A stretch of DNA of 64,000 bases. Origin: Struthio camelus. Its lineage: Eukaryota; Chordata; Aves; Struthioniformes; Struthionidae. The DNA lies in contig NC_090953.1 of the NCBI RefSeq assembly GCF_040807025.1, forward strand, positions 23,420,997 to 23,484,996. Direction: 5' to 3'. The translations under genes were made by a program, and so were the position numbers. The notes below the pieces were generated by a model, which worked only from the letters and a program-made list of their open reading frames with translations, was not told where the DNA came from and did no database searches. Position 1 is the stretch's first letter. The number at the start of each line of letters is the position of its first letter. Below, one piece after another: positions 1 to 11,510 of this stretch.

Positions 1-1135
1 TTTTGCTGCTCCTTCTTTAAAAAAAAGAGAAAAAAAAAAAAAAAAAAGAGAGAAGATGTTGCTGTCAAACCACAAAACGCGCCTGGGGGATACTCGGAGG
101 CAGGTGGAGGCCCCGAAGGCGCTCGAGATGCTGCTCGAGGCCTCGCCGACGCGGCCGGGTGGGGGGGGGAGGCTTTTCCTGCTCGTTCTCACCCACTTCC
201 CACAAAATTCACGTGCTTTTAGCGCGCCGGAGCGGCGCGTTTCCCCCCCCCACCCCGACCCCCTATGTCGTCCGGTCTCCTCGCGTCGGCCCACGGCCTT
301 CCCGGGCCTCCGCGCCGGCCGACGCCGTTCCAGTGGCGGTGCCCTGCCGCCGTCACACCTCACCCACCGCCGCCCGGCCTGCGGGGGCTCTTCCCCCCCC
401 CCCACCTCCCCGTTTGTTTTTTGGCACGAGGACCCGGCCCCTCTTCGTTCTCGCTAGACCTGCGAGCAACAGCCGTTCCTATTAATAGCCGTCGGGGCGG
501 TATCGACAAAAAGCGCGGCCAGACCCCGCGCGGCGGCTGCATCCCGCTCCCTCTCCCCCCCACCACCCCGGCTGTGTTTCTCTCGCTTCCCACGCCGGGG
601 AGGGAAGCCGGGGGGGGGGAACCCCGCCGGCGGAGCGCGCCCCGCCGAGCCGCTAACCCAACGCGGCGGCGCGGCCCCGCGTGTCGGCCCAGGCGTCGAG
701 CGGCCGCGCCGGACGGGGCGGCCCGGTCGACGCGAACCCGCCGGGCGCAGGGCCACCGAGAGCCCGGCGCCGTCCGAGGGCGCGGGAGCAGCAGCGGGGC
801 GCCCCGACGGCCCCCCCAAGCCCCGTCGAGGGGGCGGCGGGCGAGCGGGAGCGGCGCCGTCGGGCGGCCGAGGACCGGGCTCGCCGGGCGCCCCTTGGCC
901 TCGCCGCCGCCCGCGGCCGCCGCGCCGCAGCGGCCCCGACGGCTCCGGCGCCGCCGCACCGGCTCTGCCCCCCGCTCCCCGCCGCTGCCCCGCGGCGGCC
1001 GCGCCCCCGGCGGGCGGCAGGGCAGGGCGGGCCCGGCGGCGGCCCGACGCGCTCAGCGCACGGATGAACGGCGGAAGGTTGGGGAAGGGGGAGGGGAGCC
1101 GGGGCCGGGCCGGTCCCCGCCGGCCGAGCACTCAC

Positions 1136-1300
1136 CTCCGGCGGGCTCCGGTGCGCGGCCGCCGCCGCCGCGGCGCGGCGGGCAGGGGGCGAGGGCAGGG
1201 CAGCGGCGCTCAGCCCGCCGCCGCGTACTCCATGCGGCGCCGGCGGGGCCTCCGGGCTCGGCTGGGCCGGCGGCGGCGGCGGCGGCGGCGGAAGGGGAGG
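1136..1300 (-). other. Candidate non-coding first exon of a leftward gene (CSK by synteny)
   Basis: Read on the minus strand, the sequence ends in CCGGAG followed by GTGAGTGC, a near-consensus 5' splice site (exon end at 1136, donor GT at 1135-1134). The exon's 5' limit is not visible; 1300 is a rough guess. A tiny minus-strand frame at 1210-1233 (MEYAAAG then stop) could be an upstream ORF. No CSK coding sequence (SH3, SH2 or kinase) is present, so the gene name rests on gene order alone. Confidence 0.35.
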
Positions 1301-1548
1301 AGGAAACAAAGCGGCCGCCGCCGCCCCGGGGTTCCGCTGCCCGACGCGGCGCCGCGAAACGTCCGCTGCGCTGCGCTGCGCTGCGGCGCTGCCGGGCGGG
1401 CGGCGGCGCGGCCGCTGCCGCGGGGCCGAGGGGCGCGGGCTCGGCCCGGGGCGGCGCTGCCGGGGCCGGCGGGGCCTGCTGCCAGGAAGCGACGCCCGGA
1501 ATCGGTGCGCCCGGAGCAGCGCGCCTGCGCCGCGCCGCCACGGCCCGA

Positions 1549-1616
1549 CCCCGCCGCCGCCCGCCGCCCGCCGCCCGCCGCCCGCCGCCCGCCGCCGCCG
1601 CCGCCGCCGCCGCCCG
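1549..1616. repeat. GC-rich CCGCC/CCGCCCG tandem repeat
   Basis: Imperfect tandem units of CCGCCCG passing into a pure CCG run inside the CpG island. It is expected to be length-variable and hard to sequence. It underlies some of the spurious Arg/Ala/Pro-rich frames in this region. Confidence 0.8.
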
Positions 1617-2140
1617 GGCAGCGCGGCCGCGCCACCTGCCGGGCCACGAGCGGAGCCGCGGAGCGCGGCGGCGGGGGGGGGGTGAGGGGGCGGCCGGGCC
1701 CGCGCACACGCCGCCCTTCCCGGCAGCGCACGACGCTGCTTGGGCTTCCTGACCGGCTCCGGGCGGCTCCGTAGCGTCTCCTGGGCACTTCCCTGCCGTT
1801 TCCCTCCTTGCACGGGCCGTGCGCGCCTCGTCACTTACTGGCTCCAGCCGCGCTCTAGCTCTGCAAGTGGCCTGCGCTGATTTCGCAAACGCCGAGCGGG
1901 TGCCCACCAGCCCGAACCCGGCACCCCCAGCGCGCCCCAGCGCGCGCGGCTCGCTGCAGCTCCCCGGCCCTGGCACCCGCCGCACAGCCTGTCTGCAGGG
2001 TCGCCCGGGGTCAAACGCGGCTGGACCCCGGCTCAGGCCGCTCGCTGCCTTTGGAGGGGACGGGGCACGGGCGGCGCGTCTCGGGGAGGAGGCCGCGAAA
2101 CGCTGCGGACGCCCGGCCTGGCTGCGCGGTGGGTGAGGGT

Positions 2141-3600
2141 GGGGGGAGCAGGCCCATCATCCCGCTCCACGCGCCAGACTCCAAATCGCGAGAACCGTGC
2201 CAAAATTAGGCCGGCGCCTCCAGGCAGCAGCTGCAGGTGGGAGCTGCAAAGACCCTGGAAAACAGGCTTAAAAAGCCCGACTCCCTTTTGGCTTGGCCCT
2301 GAGAAGCTGCCGGCGGTGACAGGAGACGGGGGTCCCTGGGGGACGGGCAGGGCTCGGCGCAGCGGGCAGCCCTAGGCGGGCGGCGGGAGCCTCGCGGTGC
2401 GGCGCTTTCCTCCGCAGCCGGGAGGCAATGCTGCGCCCCGCCAGGCCACGGCTCTCCCGGCGCTTCTCCCACGAGGCTCGTTTACCGCCGTCCCTCCCTC
2501 CGGCCAAAGCGCCCCATCCAGCGACGAGGCGTTCGCAGACTAAATCATGCCTCGCAGGCTCAATTAGAAAGAAAAAGCGCTTGTCACTTCCTGCCTCGTA
2601 TCGCAAAACGCCGCGGCCATGTAGGGCAAAGCAGGAAGCGCCGGCGCGCGCCTCTCTTCGGTTTTTTGCTTGCTCTCGTTTCTTTCCTTGCTTCGGGATC
2701 GTCCCGCCCCGACGCTGGCGACCGCAAGTCAGCGGGCTGCAAGCGTGCTTCGCCAGTTGCCATCCAATCGCTTTACAAACCGGCGCGGCTCCCTGCTCGC
2801 CGCTCGGCCTGGGGGACGCTTCCCGGCGCCTGCCGCCCCGAGCGGCCCCCGGGGCCCGCCTGCCCTGCCAGCCCGGCAGGACCCGCGCCAGCCGCTCTGA
2901 ATAATGCCATTGTGCGGGAAGGGGTGGCCTTGGACTTCCCTGCACGGAGCGCTCTCCTCCCCGCTTCGCCCCGGGGCTGTTAGGCAGGGGGTGCAGGGAC
3001 CCTGCCCGCCCTCGCCTCCGCCCCTCTCCGCTGAGATAGGGGCTGAGCGCCGCTCCGAAAACAGCCCCGCGGCCCGGCCCTGCGCGGCTGCCGGGGGGGG
3101 ATATCTCCCTGCCGCTCGCACGCGACCTCCCCGTCCATCGGACGGTCTCTCCTGCCTGGCCCGGCGGTGAGGATGAGCGCGAGCAGAGCAAGCAGAGAAG
3201 GAAGAAAGAAAAGAGATAACAAAGCGATGGAGACGTCCCGCGAAGGGGGCGAGGGGACCGCAGGGATGCGGGAGGAAAGGCAACAGGGAGGCTGGAGATG
3301 CCGGTACCCAGGGAGCGGATTGTAAAGCCCCGTTCACTTCTGGAGGGCGCTTTCCTGTGCACGGTGTGCGGGAAAGAGCCTGCGACCCGGTTTCGCCGGG
3401 TGTCGGGTGAGCCCGTGCCGGTCGTGCAGACCTGACTCCCGCCAGGCCCTGAGCCCCGTGCGAGGAGCTGGCGCATCGCCCCGTGGTTCGCAGGATGCAC
3501 CCCCCGGAGAGGGGCAGGGAAGGCCCCGCCAGCAGCAGGTCGGCTTGCTTCCCCGCTCGGCCTCACGCAGCTACCAAGCGGAGCAGCCCTGGGAGGAAGT
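2141..3600. other. GC-rich flank of the CpG island, no gene seen
   Basis: Still GC-rich and open in several frames, but no family, domain, start context or exon boundary pattern is recognisable. It is probably island shore or the upstream region of the leftward promoter. Confidence 0.5.
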
Positions 3601-3604
3601 GAAA

Positions 3605-3880
3605 CCAGCTCGTGCATCTGTTTGCACCAGAAATGCACCCACAGATGCAGACACAAACCCACGCACGCACCCATAGAAATGCACCCACCCAAGCTTGCGT
3701 GCCCATAAACGCAGGGCCGAGCGTGCGCGCGCCAGCACCCCTCCGCGCCCTCACGCACTGGCAAACGCAGCCCAACGCGGGCACCTGCGCGGACGTACCT
3801 GCCCGAGAGGTGCGTGCCCGTGTGCGCACGCAGGCGTCCGGATGCGCGCACACATCCGCGGTGCACGCAGAGCCGCAGCA
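3605..3880. repeat. Degenerate CACGCA/CACCCA-rich tract
   Basis: A stretch dominated by CACGCA, CACCCA, GCACGC and GCGTGC motifs, like a decayed simple repeat with alternating purine-pyrimidine steps. It includes one exact TTGCGTG response core at 3695-3701, which may be chance in such sequence. No coding potential is seen. Confidence 0.5.
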
Positions 3881-6800
3881 TCACCACTCGCTCATCGGGG
3901 AAAAATGCTTTGCCTAGGTGCCCAGGCTGGCCCGGTCTGGAGGGGGCGGGCAGGGAGAATGGGGATGAGGCTCGGGATTTTCCCTTGTGTGGGGGCTGCA
4001 AGGAGTTTTGGGGGGCAGATTTCTCTTGCAATAGTAACTGCTGTGCAGAAGCACCTTTCCGGGCACAGCCCCGCACGCGGCCTGCCGGCTCGGGGCATCC
4101 CTTCTCCCGGGCCCTGCCTCTCTTCTGGGAAGCAGCACTGGGACTTTGGGACCTTGGCTCCTGAAGGAAAACACAAAATGTGAACCCGGCCCGGTGGGGA
4201 ACTGTGCAGGTGGCTCCAGGCTTTTGCAATCCGTCAGACCTAGAAGGAGGCCTGGAGAAATAGCCCCACGACCGCGTTGTCCTGCCGTGCTGGTTTTAGG
4301 ATGGTGATCAGCAGCCCCTGCTGTGTCCTTCTCCCTTTCCTTCTCTCCTCCTTGATGGTGAATGGACACAAACAGCCTCCTCCTCTTTGGGTTTGTCTCG
4401 TTCGCTCGTGGGCTCTGCTGCACCTCCTGGCTTATTGCGCGACGGCCAACAACCTCGCGTGTCCAGAGGTCCTTGGAAGACGGCTCTTGGGCCGAGGTGA
4501 GCAGCCCAGCGGCCCCACCGGGGTTCAGAGGAGACCTGCGGCTGCCCAAGCACACAGACCCTTGTGCCCCGGGCTACGTCGTGCAACTCCCCAGTGTGCT
4601 GTCGGACTGCCGTGTTGGGCTGATTTCCGTTCCTGCTGGAAGTGTTGATCTCCTACCTGGCAGGAGGTCCCAGGACCTGAGTGGGTTCAAAACTGATCCG
4701 GCTGGGGAAAGGCCAGATTTGCTTTAAGCTGGGTGAAGTCACCGGTCCCAGCGACTGCAAGCCATGAATGCTGGGGCTGCTGGAAGGACGGAAGGAAAGG
4801 GAGGACGTACGGCCAAGTTTAGAGGGGAAGGTGGAGAAAGCGGGACTACGGGGACAGTAGAAATGCCACAGTGCAAAGGAAGGGTGAGGGGAACGATGCT
4901 CGGGACACAGCTCGGGACCCCACCTTCAATAGTCTGGGAAAGGGTCCCTGCCCGTGCCACGGCCTGGCCTGGGCCGCTGCGTCGGAGCCACCCTGTTTGG
5001 AGGGCTGGATTTGGAGAAGACGTGGGCAGCCACCTCCTTGCTTTGCACCAGGAGAGGGGGCCCTTCAGCTGGTGGGAATCAGCCTGCAGGAAAAGGGAAA
5101 GTAAAGAAAGGAAAAACTGCGCAGCAGCGCCTGTTGTCGCTGGGGGTCCAGCCGAGGAGGAGCCGAACTTCCTCGCAGGGCAGAGAGCCAAGGCCAGGCT
5201 TTTGGCGGAGCTGAGTCGGCAGGATGGCGAGGAGGCGCAGGGCTGCTCTCGGCCGCGCTTCCGGGGAAAGGAGGACGAGAAGGAGGGACGAGGCCCGGGA
5301 GACGCTGCGCTCTGCTGGGATGTGGCAGATCTGGCTTGCGCAGGCCAGATCAGTGGTCCTGAGCTCCCTCGTCCGGCCCAGCGGGAGTGGGCTGGGGGCC
5401 AAGGGGGGCTTCTGACCCTTCCCCAACCGATGTTCCCGGTGCCACCAGGAAGACAAGCAGTATCTCACCCACAGCTTGCCCCGAGGCACCTCGTCCGTAA
5501 CCCCCTGGATCTTGCTTCTTTTGGCCCGTAAACACCTCCTTCGTCCCTGCAGCAGCGATTCCCGTCCTGAGAATAAAATCCTGACCGTGTAATATTCCCA
5601 CGCCAGGCCAGGAGGGACCCTGGGCACCCGTCCACGGTGAGTCACCCGCCGTAGCGATCCGGGATGCGGGCCGGCAGGAAAGTGATGCTGAAGGCTTTGC
5701 CTTTGTCCTGGAGGAAGGGATGCAAGAGCCAGAGTCCTCTGCCCCGTCTCCCCGATGAGACCTGGTGCGAGAGGAGCAGCACGTGGCAGCCTGCGGGCGC
5801 TGCGAAGGCTGGTTTTACGCAAACGGCCCGGCAGGTTCGCCCAGGCCCCTCCGGGGAACGCGCCGGTGCCAGACCAGCTCGGCGTGGGGTGGCATCTCAG
5901 CGACCGCGTGCTGGCAGCCAAGCGCTGGACGCTTTGGGGAGTGCTTAAGCGTCTAAAACAGGGGATAGACCTGAAGCCAGGTTTCCTAAAGGAGCGAAGC
6001 GTGGGCAGTCACCGATCCTGCGGATCTGTCTCGTCTCTGGATCTCCTGGCTGGTTTTAGCCCTGGCTGGCAGTGGCGCTTGTGCCTCCAGGGCTTTCGGA
6101 CAGTGCAGCTTGGGCAAGAGCCGGTATCCAGAGACAGGAGAGCCCCGCAGACGAGAAGGTTGCTGTATTGGCTGTACTAGACAGCTGAGAATCCACACTC
6201 ATGGGCATGAACTTCCTAGGGAAAGCCCGAGTGAAGGATCCCAGCTTCCTGGACCCTGGGGAATTCACCTGCGAGCTGATGCCGCGGGAGGGCGTTCGCG
6301 TCACGAACACGAGAGACGGGGACGCAGATGCTCCAGAAGCGCCCAAGGGACTTGGGAACCGGCGTCCGCCTCGCGGCTCTCGCCGTGCCGGCCCCGGAGC
6401 CCTCTCCGGTGCCGAGGGCAGCCTCGTTTCGAAGCCTCGCCAGCGGAGCCGTCATTTTGAGGACGATTTTAATTAAAGCAGGGAGGGGAGCAAGTGGGGA
6501 TATTGCCTCTCGGCACGTCGCTCTTCTCCTGAGGGCGATCGGGCCAGACTGCGCTCTGCCCGCGTCCCTCCAGCACCGGAGAGATCGGTACCCGGCCCTC
6601 TTCGTTTGCTAGTAAAATCTGGGCTCTGATTTCATGTGTGTCCCAAATTACCTCTTCGCTGCCCCCGTGCTGCCCGTTTTTGGCCCGTGCCCGATGCGGG
6701 GCACGCTGCAGGGCAGAGCGTTGTTCCCTGCACCCATCCCAGGGCTTTTTGGCTCGCGCTGCCTCTGCTCGCTGGACCAGGCTCTGCGGGGACGCCCGCG

Positions 6801-7079
6801 CTCCTGGCGGTGCAGGCGTCCCCCCGGGCTGCTCCCCGCTGCCTCCGTCGTCCACGGATGCGTGCATGCATGGCTGCGTGGGGCGCGGGCGGGAGGGGGC
6901 CGGCTCGCAGTGCCAGGCAGCCAGAGGAAAGGCAGGTTTCGGGGCAGTTCCCAGGAGCCCAGAGCTCTCCTCAGACAGCCCCTTGCGTGCGGGGAGCGGC
7001 TATCTTGCCATCTCTTTCTTCCCGTCTTAACCTGGGGCCAAACTCCATCCTTGCTTGCTTTCATGTTTTCTGAGGAACA

Positions 7080-7140
7080 TGGTGCTTAATTGTGCCTCTA
7101 ATGACTTGGCGCAATCAATTAGCCAAAACACCCTCTCCTT
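7080..7140. promoter_or_regulatory. Candidate conserved AT-rich element
   Basis: A sudden AT-rich patch in GC-rich surroundings carrying repeated homeodomain-type cores (TTAATT, CTAATGA, CAATTAG). The composition suggests a constrained non-coding element. No alignment is available, so function is unproven. Confidence 0.25.
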
Positions 7141-8059
7141 TCCAGAGGGAAGAGGGAGGAGGGATGGGAGGAGGATAGCTCAGGACTGAGTTGGGAGCTC
7201 TCAAGAATTAGTAATTCCTGCCAAGCGTGAGGAATAATGGGGGGATGAGATCCAAGCCAAAGTGCTTGGGGATGCGAGGGGTGTGGGCGGGCAGTGGTAC
7301 CCGGGTGGTACCCGGGGGACAGAGCAGTGGGCACCAAATCCAGCGGGGATGATGTGGGGAACGGAGATGCCAGCTTGCATCCGAATCCTGCTTCCCCAGC
7401 GCTGGAGTATGTGGGCCTGGGGCTCTGGGCTGAGGCCCTCGCAGCTTTAGCGGGCTCAACTCGGCCGGCTCGAGCTCTCCCCTGTCTGTGGGTCCAGCCT
7501 GGGCAGCGCTGAGGACCAGGCGCCTGCTCCAACCCTGCTCCGAGAGAAACTGCCCTGGGGAGGCTGCAGCGGCTCCGGCACCCAGAGACTGCTCCGTGCC
7601 GGAGCAGTCCTCCTTGGGATCTCGCTGGCGTGCCCGAAAGCGTCGCTGACCCCTGCCGCGCTCACCGCCACGGGGGCACCGCGTGAACACCCCTTTAGGT
7701 GCTGCAGGGCCCCACCAGCCAGGTGAGACCCTGCGGTTTTATCGGTGGCCCGAGGGAGGAGGGAGCACTTTGCATGGGAGCCCAGGAGGAGCGTCGCAGC
7801 ATCAGTCTGGATCAGGATAAGCGGCTAAGGGGGGGGCGACACAGAAAGCAGGTGACACCCCCTTCCGCACCAAGGAAACCTGTTGAAGGCCCCAGATAGG
7901 TTTCAGCTGTATCTCCAACAGCACTTGGGAGACTGAACTCAATTTCTTTTTTTTCTTTTCCTTGGCAGAAACGTGCAGCTTTTGGTAGTTTTTACAGGCA
8001 TCCAAGGGTTAATCCCGGAGGGCAGATGATATCTGATAGCAGATCTGGGGAGGGGGGGA

Positions 8060-8240
8060 TAAACAGACAGCAAAATGGAAGAGGGAGCCAACATCAGGAT
8101 GATGGAGCTAGGTTAGAAACACAGGATGTGCTTTTAACCAGGCGGGTCGTTAAATGTTGGAGCAACCCCCCTGGGGAGGTGGTGGGAATGCCAAAAGTTG
8201 GCATCCAGGGAGGAAGGACTGTTCTGCAGGTGGCTCCTCT
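8060..8240. repeat. Possible degraded CR1-like LINE fragment
   Basis: Around 8150-8215 the phrase GGAGCAACCCCCCTGGGGAGGT, followed by GGTGGGAATGCC, loosely resembles the 3' part of CR1 LINEs. The match is from memory of the family style only and is heavily diverged. It may be chance. Confidence 0.2.
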
Positions 8241-9929
8241 AGCCTGGGTCCCGGCTGAGCCCAGGAGTTATAGTGTGGGGTTTCCTGGCGAGGAGATGCC
8301 CACCGGCCCGAATTCCCGGCTCTGGGTGCGAAGGAGGTCTCCATGGGCTCTTGGATCTCTCACAAGACGTGGGGAGACAGTTCTGGACAGTGTCTGAGAC
8401 CTCTGCCTGTCCTGCCATCTCGAGGAAGGACCCCCACGCAACGCTCCCACCCATGTTCACGGGTCCCGGCATCCCTCCTGCTGGAAGAGGGGTCAGCCGC
8501 AAAAAGAACATGTTGCCAAAGACTTAAGTGAAGCAAGACCAGACTGGTGGGGGAAGCCTTGCTGCCTCCCCTTTACGGGGGAAACTGAGGCATGGAGCGA
8601 GGCAGGCCATAAGCTGCTGCGCACGAAGCACCTCTGGAGGGTGCAGACTGGGGGAAAGGGGTGAGCTCGGGCACGCGGGATCCTGTGAGCCGCCTTTGGC
8701 TTCGGTGGGGAGAGAGGGAAGACGCTCGCGGCACGGCGAGGCAGTCCAACACCCAAGCTATCCCCCTCTCGCGCGGGGTGCGCTGCCGGCGCGGCTGGCC
8801 ACCCCAGCTACTCGAGCCCGCGGGCAGCGTGCCTGACGTTGCAGGCTTTGGCCACCAAGGTGCTGTGATCAGCCTTTGTCCCGTTGCCCGGCTTGGCGAC
8901 TTCCTTCCCAGGTGCTTGCTCGAAATCAGTGGAGGAAAAGGGAGGAAAAACAACCACTGAAAATCCCCGAGTGAAAAAAAAACCCAGAACCAGAAGGGGG
9001 AGGGGAAATTTGCAGAAAATCGATCCCTCTCTACAACATTTCCCAGGAAGCTCATTTCCCATTCCCTCTGAGGAATGGGCCAGATCCTGCCAGGCAAAGG
9101 GCTGTATCGGGGCTTGGTGACCAGCGTGTGGCCTCGTGGGAGGAGCAGGTTGGCCTGGGCTGCTGCCGGGCGCTGGGGCAGCCTCGCACCATGGGCTGTG
9201 GTCACTGTAGCCCCCTTCCTCGGGGGGTATCTCATGTGCTCAGGTGATTAAAACCACAGCTGGGGGTGATGCTGTGGCTCTCGGGGGACACTGGAGCCCT
9301 CCTGGGAAGGACCCCCAAGGCCAGTGCATCATCCCAAGGACAGACGAGCTACAGAAGGAGGTGCAGAACTGTGGCTACTGCGGGGAGGAACGTGTCTCAG
9401 CCCATGCAAAGGGACAATCAAGATCAAAACTTCCCCACCACATGCCTTAGGGTCCTCTACAGCCTCTCCCAGCCTACAGGTTTACTCTCCGTGGCATGGA
9501 TGCAAGGAGGCCACGGTTTAAAGGTCAGGCTCTGATTCACTTTCCAGGTATGACCGGGATGCTCTCGAAAAGAGAAACAAGAGCTCTGAGTCCTCTTTTT
9601 TTCTTTCTTGGGACCCCTTTAGAGTAGGACTTGCAAGTGCCTAACACATCTGCTGACCCTGCAGACACCCAGCCCTGCAGGGAGCTTCTTCACTGCTCTG
9701 CAGTTGTTTAGCAGCTTGAAGGCTGGCGAGTTTCTATCCCCAGCCAGTTTTTAAAATGAGCGGCTCCTTCTCAGCGCCCACCTCCCCTGGCTCGCAGACG
9801 CCGTTCAACGCCAGGAGGTGCCGGCCGGGTCCTTTCTGCCAAAACTGCGGAAGTGCTTGAGAAAGAAGGTATGTGGCTGCCTGGATATTGCCCTGCTGGA
9901 ATGAGGGACCCGTGAGCATCACCACCTTT

Positions 9930-10080
9930 GTAAGAGGATGTAGAGCCAAGCTGTGATGGCCTAATTGGCCAGTTCATTTTAAAGCCAACAATAAAAGCAA
10001 TTGGCTGTGGCGTGATAAAATCTCCCCTAGCTTATCACCATGCCAATTCCGGTAAAGAAATCACAGCACTTGCAGTCAAG
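9930..10080. promoter_or_regulatory. Candidate conserved non-coding element
   Basis: AT-rich island with CCTAATTGGCC, AACAATAAAAGCAATTGG, a GATAA core and its reverse (GTGATAAAA ... GCTTATCAC form inverted arms), then CCAATTCC. Many short palindromic transcription-factor-like words in a GC-rich neighbourhood suggest an enhancer. No alignment was possible. Confidence 0.3.
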
Positions 10081-11379
10081 CTGGGGATTAGAGACTGGAG
10101 GATTTAACTGAGGAAGATCACTAGGGAAAAGGCAGAGATAGGGGAGCAAGAGTCCCTTATCTATTGCAAGCAATGTGGGCTTTCATGAGACAAACTGATG
10201 GATTTGTTTCTCCGGAGGCTGCGGGGAAGAGGAAGAGGCAAAGAGTTAAGATCTGCCCAGGGAGAGGGCACCGCAGAAGGAACCAGAGATCCTTGCTCCT
10301 TCCTCGCAGAAGAGCCCTCAGGGCTGGGGTCTCCTGACACTGCTCTGCTCCAGAGCTATCGCAGAGCAAAGAGCAGTGCAGAGCTTGGGACACCCTCCCT
10401 TGATGCCTGGCCTGTGCTCGCTGCTCTCCTCCAGCCCAGGGCTGCGGGGTCTGTGCCCTGCATCATCCTCCGTACCCCGCAGGCCTGGCTGCATGCCTGG
10501 AGTCACCCGGTCTGCAAGTGACAGCACCCAAGTGTGCAGCACGGAGAGCCCCCGCGTGCCGGGGAGCCTGCCGAGGTACATGGCTGAGAAAATGGCTGGC
10601 AAAGGAGCCAGCTCAGCTTTGCTTCCCCAACCGTATTGTCTAGGAACGGGCAGGACCTGTTGTTGGGGTGCTGGGCTGAGCTCTGCTCTTGCAGCCACAG
10701 TGCTCCCGTGCCCAGGTGGTAGAGGCAAACAAGAGAGGAGCAGAAGGCAGCGGGGGAAGACAAACGGCCTCTGTTAGCCTCAGAGTAGCTGGGATTGAAG
10801 GGTCCCAGCAAGAAAACTGGGACCTTACCTGCAGTCACCAGGCTTTTGAAGGGACCAGGATACCCAAGACGACATGTGCATGCAAGACCAGACTTCCACA
10901 GCGGCTCTGCTCCAGGCACGAGCGCAGACCGAGGCCGCAGCAGACGGGCTGCTGTTCTCTGCAGGGGCCGGGGCTCAGCATGGCTCCCCGTGTGCCTCGG
11001 AGGCTGGTAGCGAAGGCTCCAGCTCCCCAAAACCGCATGGGATGGCTCCGACTGCCATCAAAGGGAGGGAGAGACGCAAAATGAAGACTGAGGTTTAAAG
11101 AAGTGGGGTGTTTCCCCTCTCACAGCAGGAAGAGAAGGACTACTTGAGGAAAGGCACCTGGATGGGGAGGCCCAGTAAGTCTGCCCATTTCTCTCCCCTC
11201 GAGCCCTTTCTCTTCCCCTTCCCCATCTTGAAATGGGGGCGACTTTTCATCCCAGCTCTCTGGCCTCTGGGTCTGCAGGCTCTGCCCCACGCAGATTGGC
11301 AGCAGTGACCCCGAGGAGGCCACCAGCCCTTGATAAGTGCACCTCAGGGAGGCCTTGCACTGACAAGGGGCTGTTTCAC

Positions 11380-11510
11380 CTCAACAACGTTAATATTAAT
11401 CTGCTTATCTGCCCTGGCGCTATAAAACACCCAGTGGGAAAAAAATTTCCCACTGCTCTTTCTTTATATCTGCGCTTGCTTATTGCAGGCCTTATCAGCA
11501 AACCCAGCCA
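11380..11510. promoter_or_regulatory. Candidate conserved element with perfect 10-bp hairpin
   Basis: AT-rich island holding TTAATATTAA, GATA-type words (CTTATCT, CTTATCAG) and a perfect inverted repeat at 11432-11455: arm CAGTGGGAAA, loop AAAA, arm TTTCCCACTG. Coding potential is poor. It could be an enhancer or a structured transcript segment. Confidence 0.3.

Larger units (their letters stand above)
130..2140. promoter_or_regulatory. CpG island at left edge of window
   Basis: Extremely GC- and CpG-rich sequence with GC-box-like runs and no TATA box, typical of a housekeeping promoter. Long open frames in all six frames follow from the lack of AT-rich stop codons and are not genes. A good donor on the minus strand at 1134-1135 suggests transcription to the left, out of the window. 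In mammals and birds the gene beyond CYP1A2/CYP1A5 is CSK, so this is probably the CSK promoter. That identity is inferred from synteny only. Confidence 0.6.

Noticed and set aside
265-1752. 495-aa open frame in the left CpG island
   Set aside because: Arg/Ala/Pro/Gly-rich composition with overlapping long frames in other phases and strands; a by-product of GC content, with no domain.
2268-4229. 653-aa minus-strand open frame
   Set aside because: No recognisable domain, low-complexity composition, runs through the CACGCA-rich tract, and shadows other frames. Stop-poor GC-rich DNA explains it.
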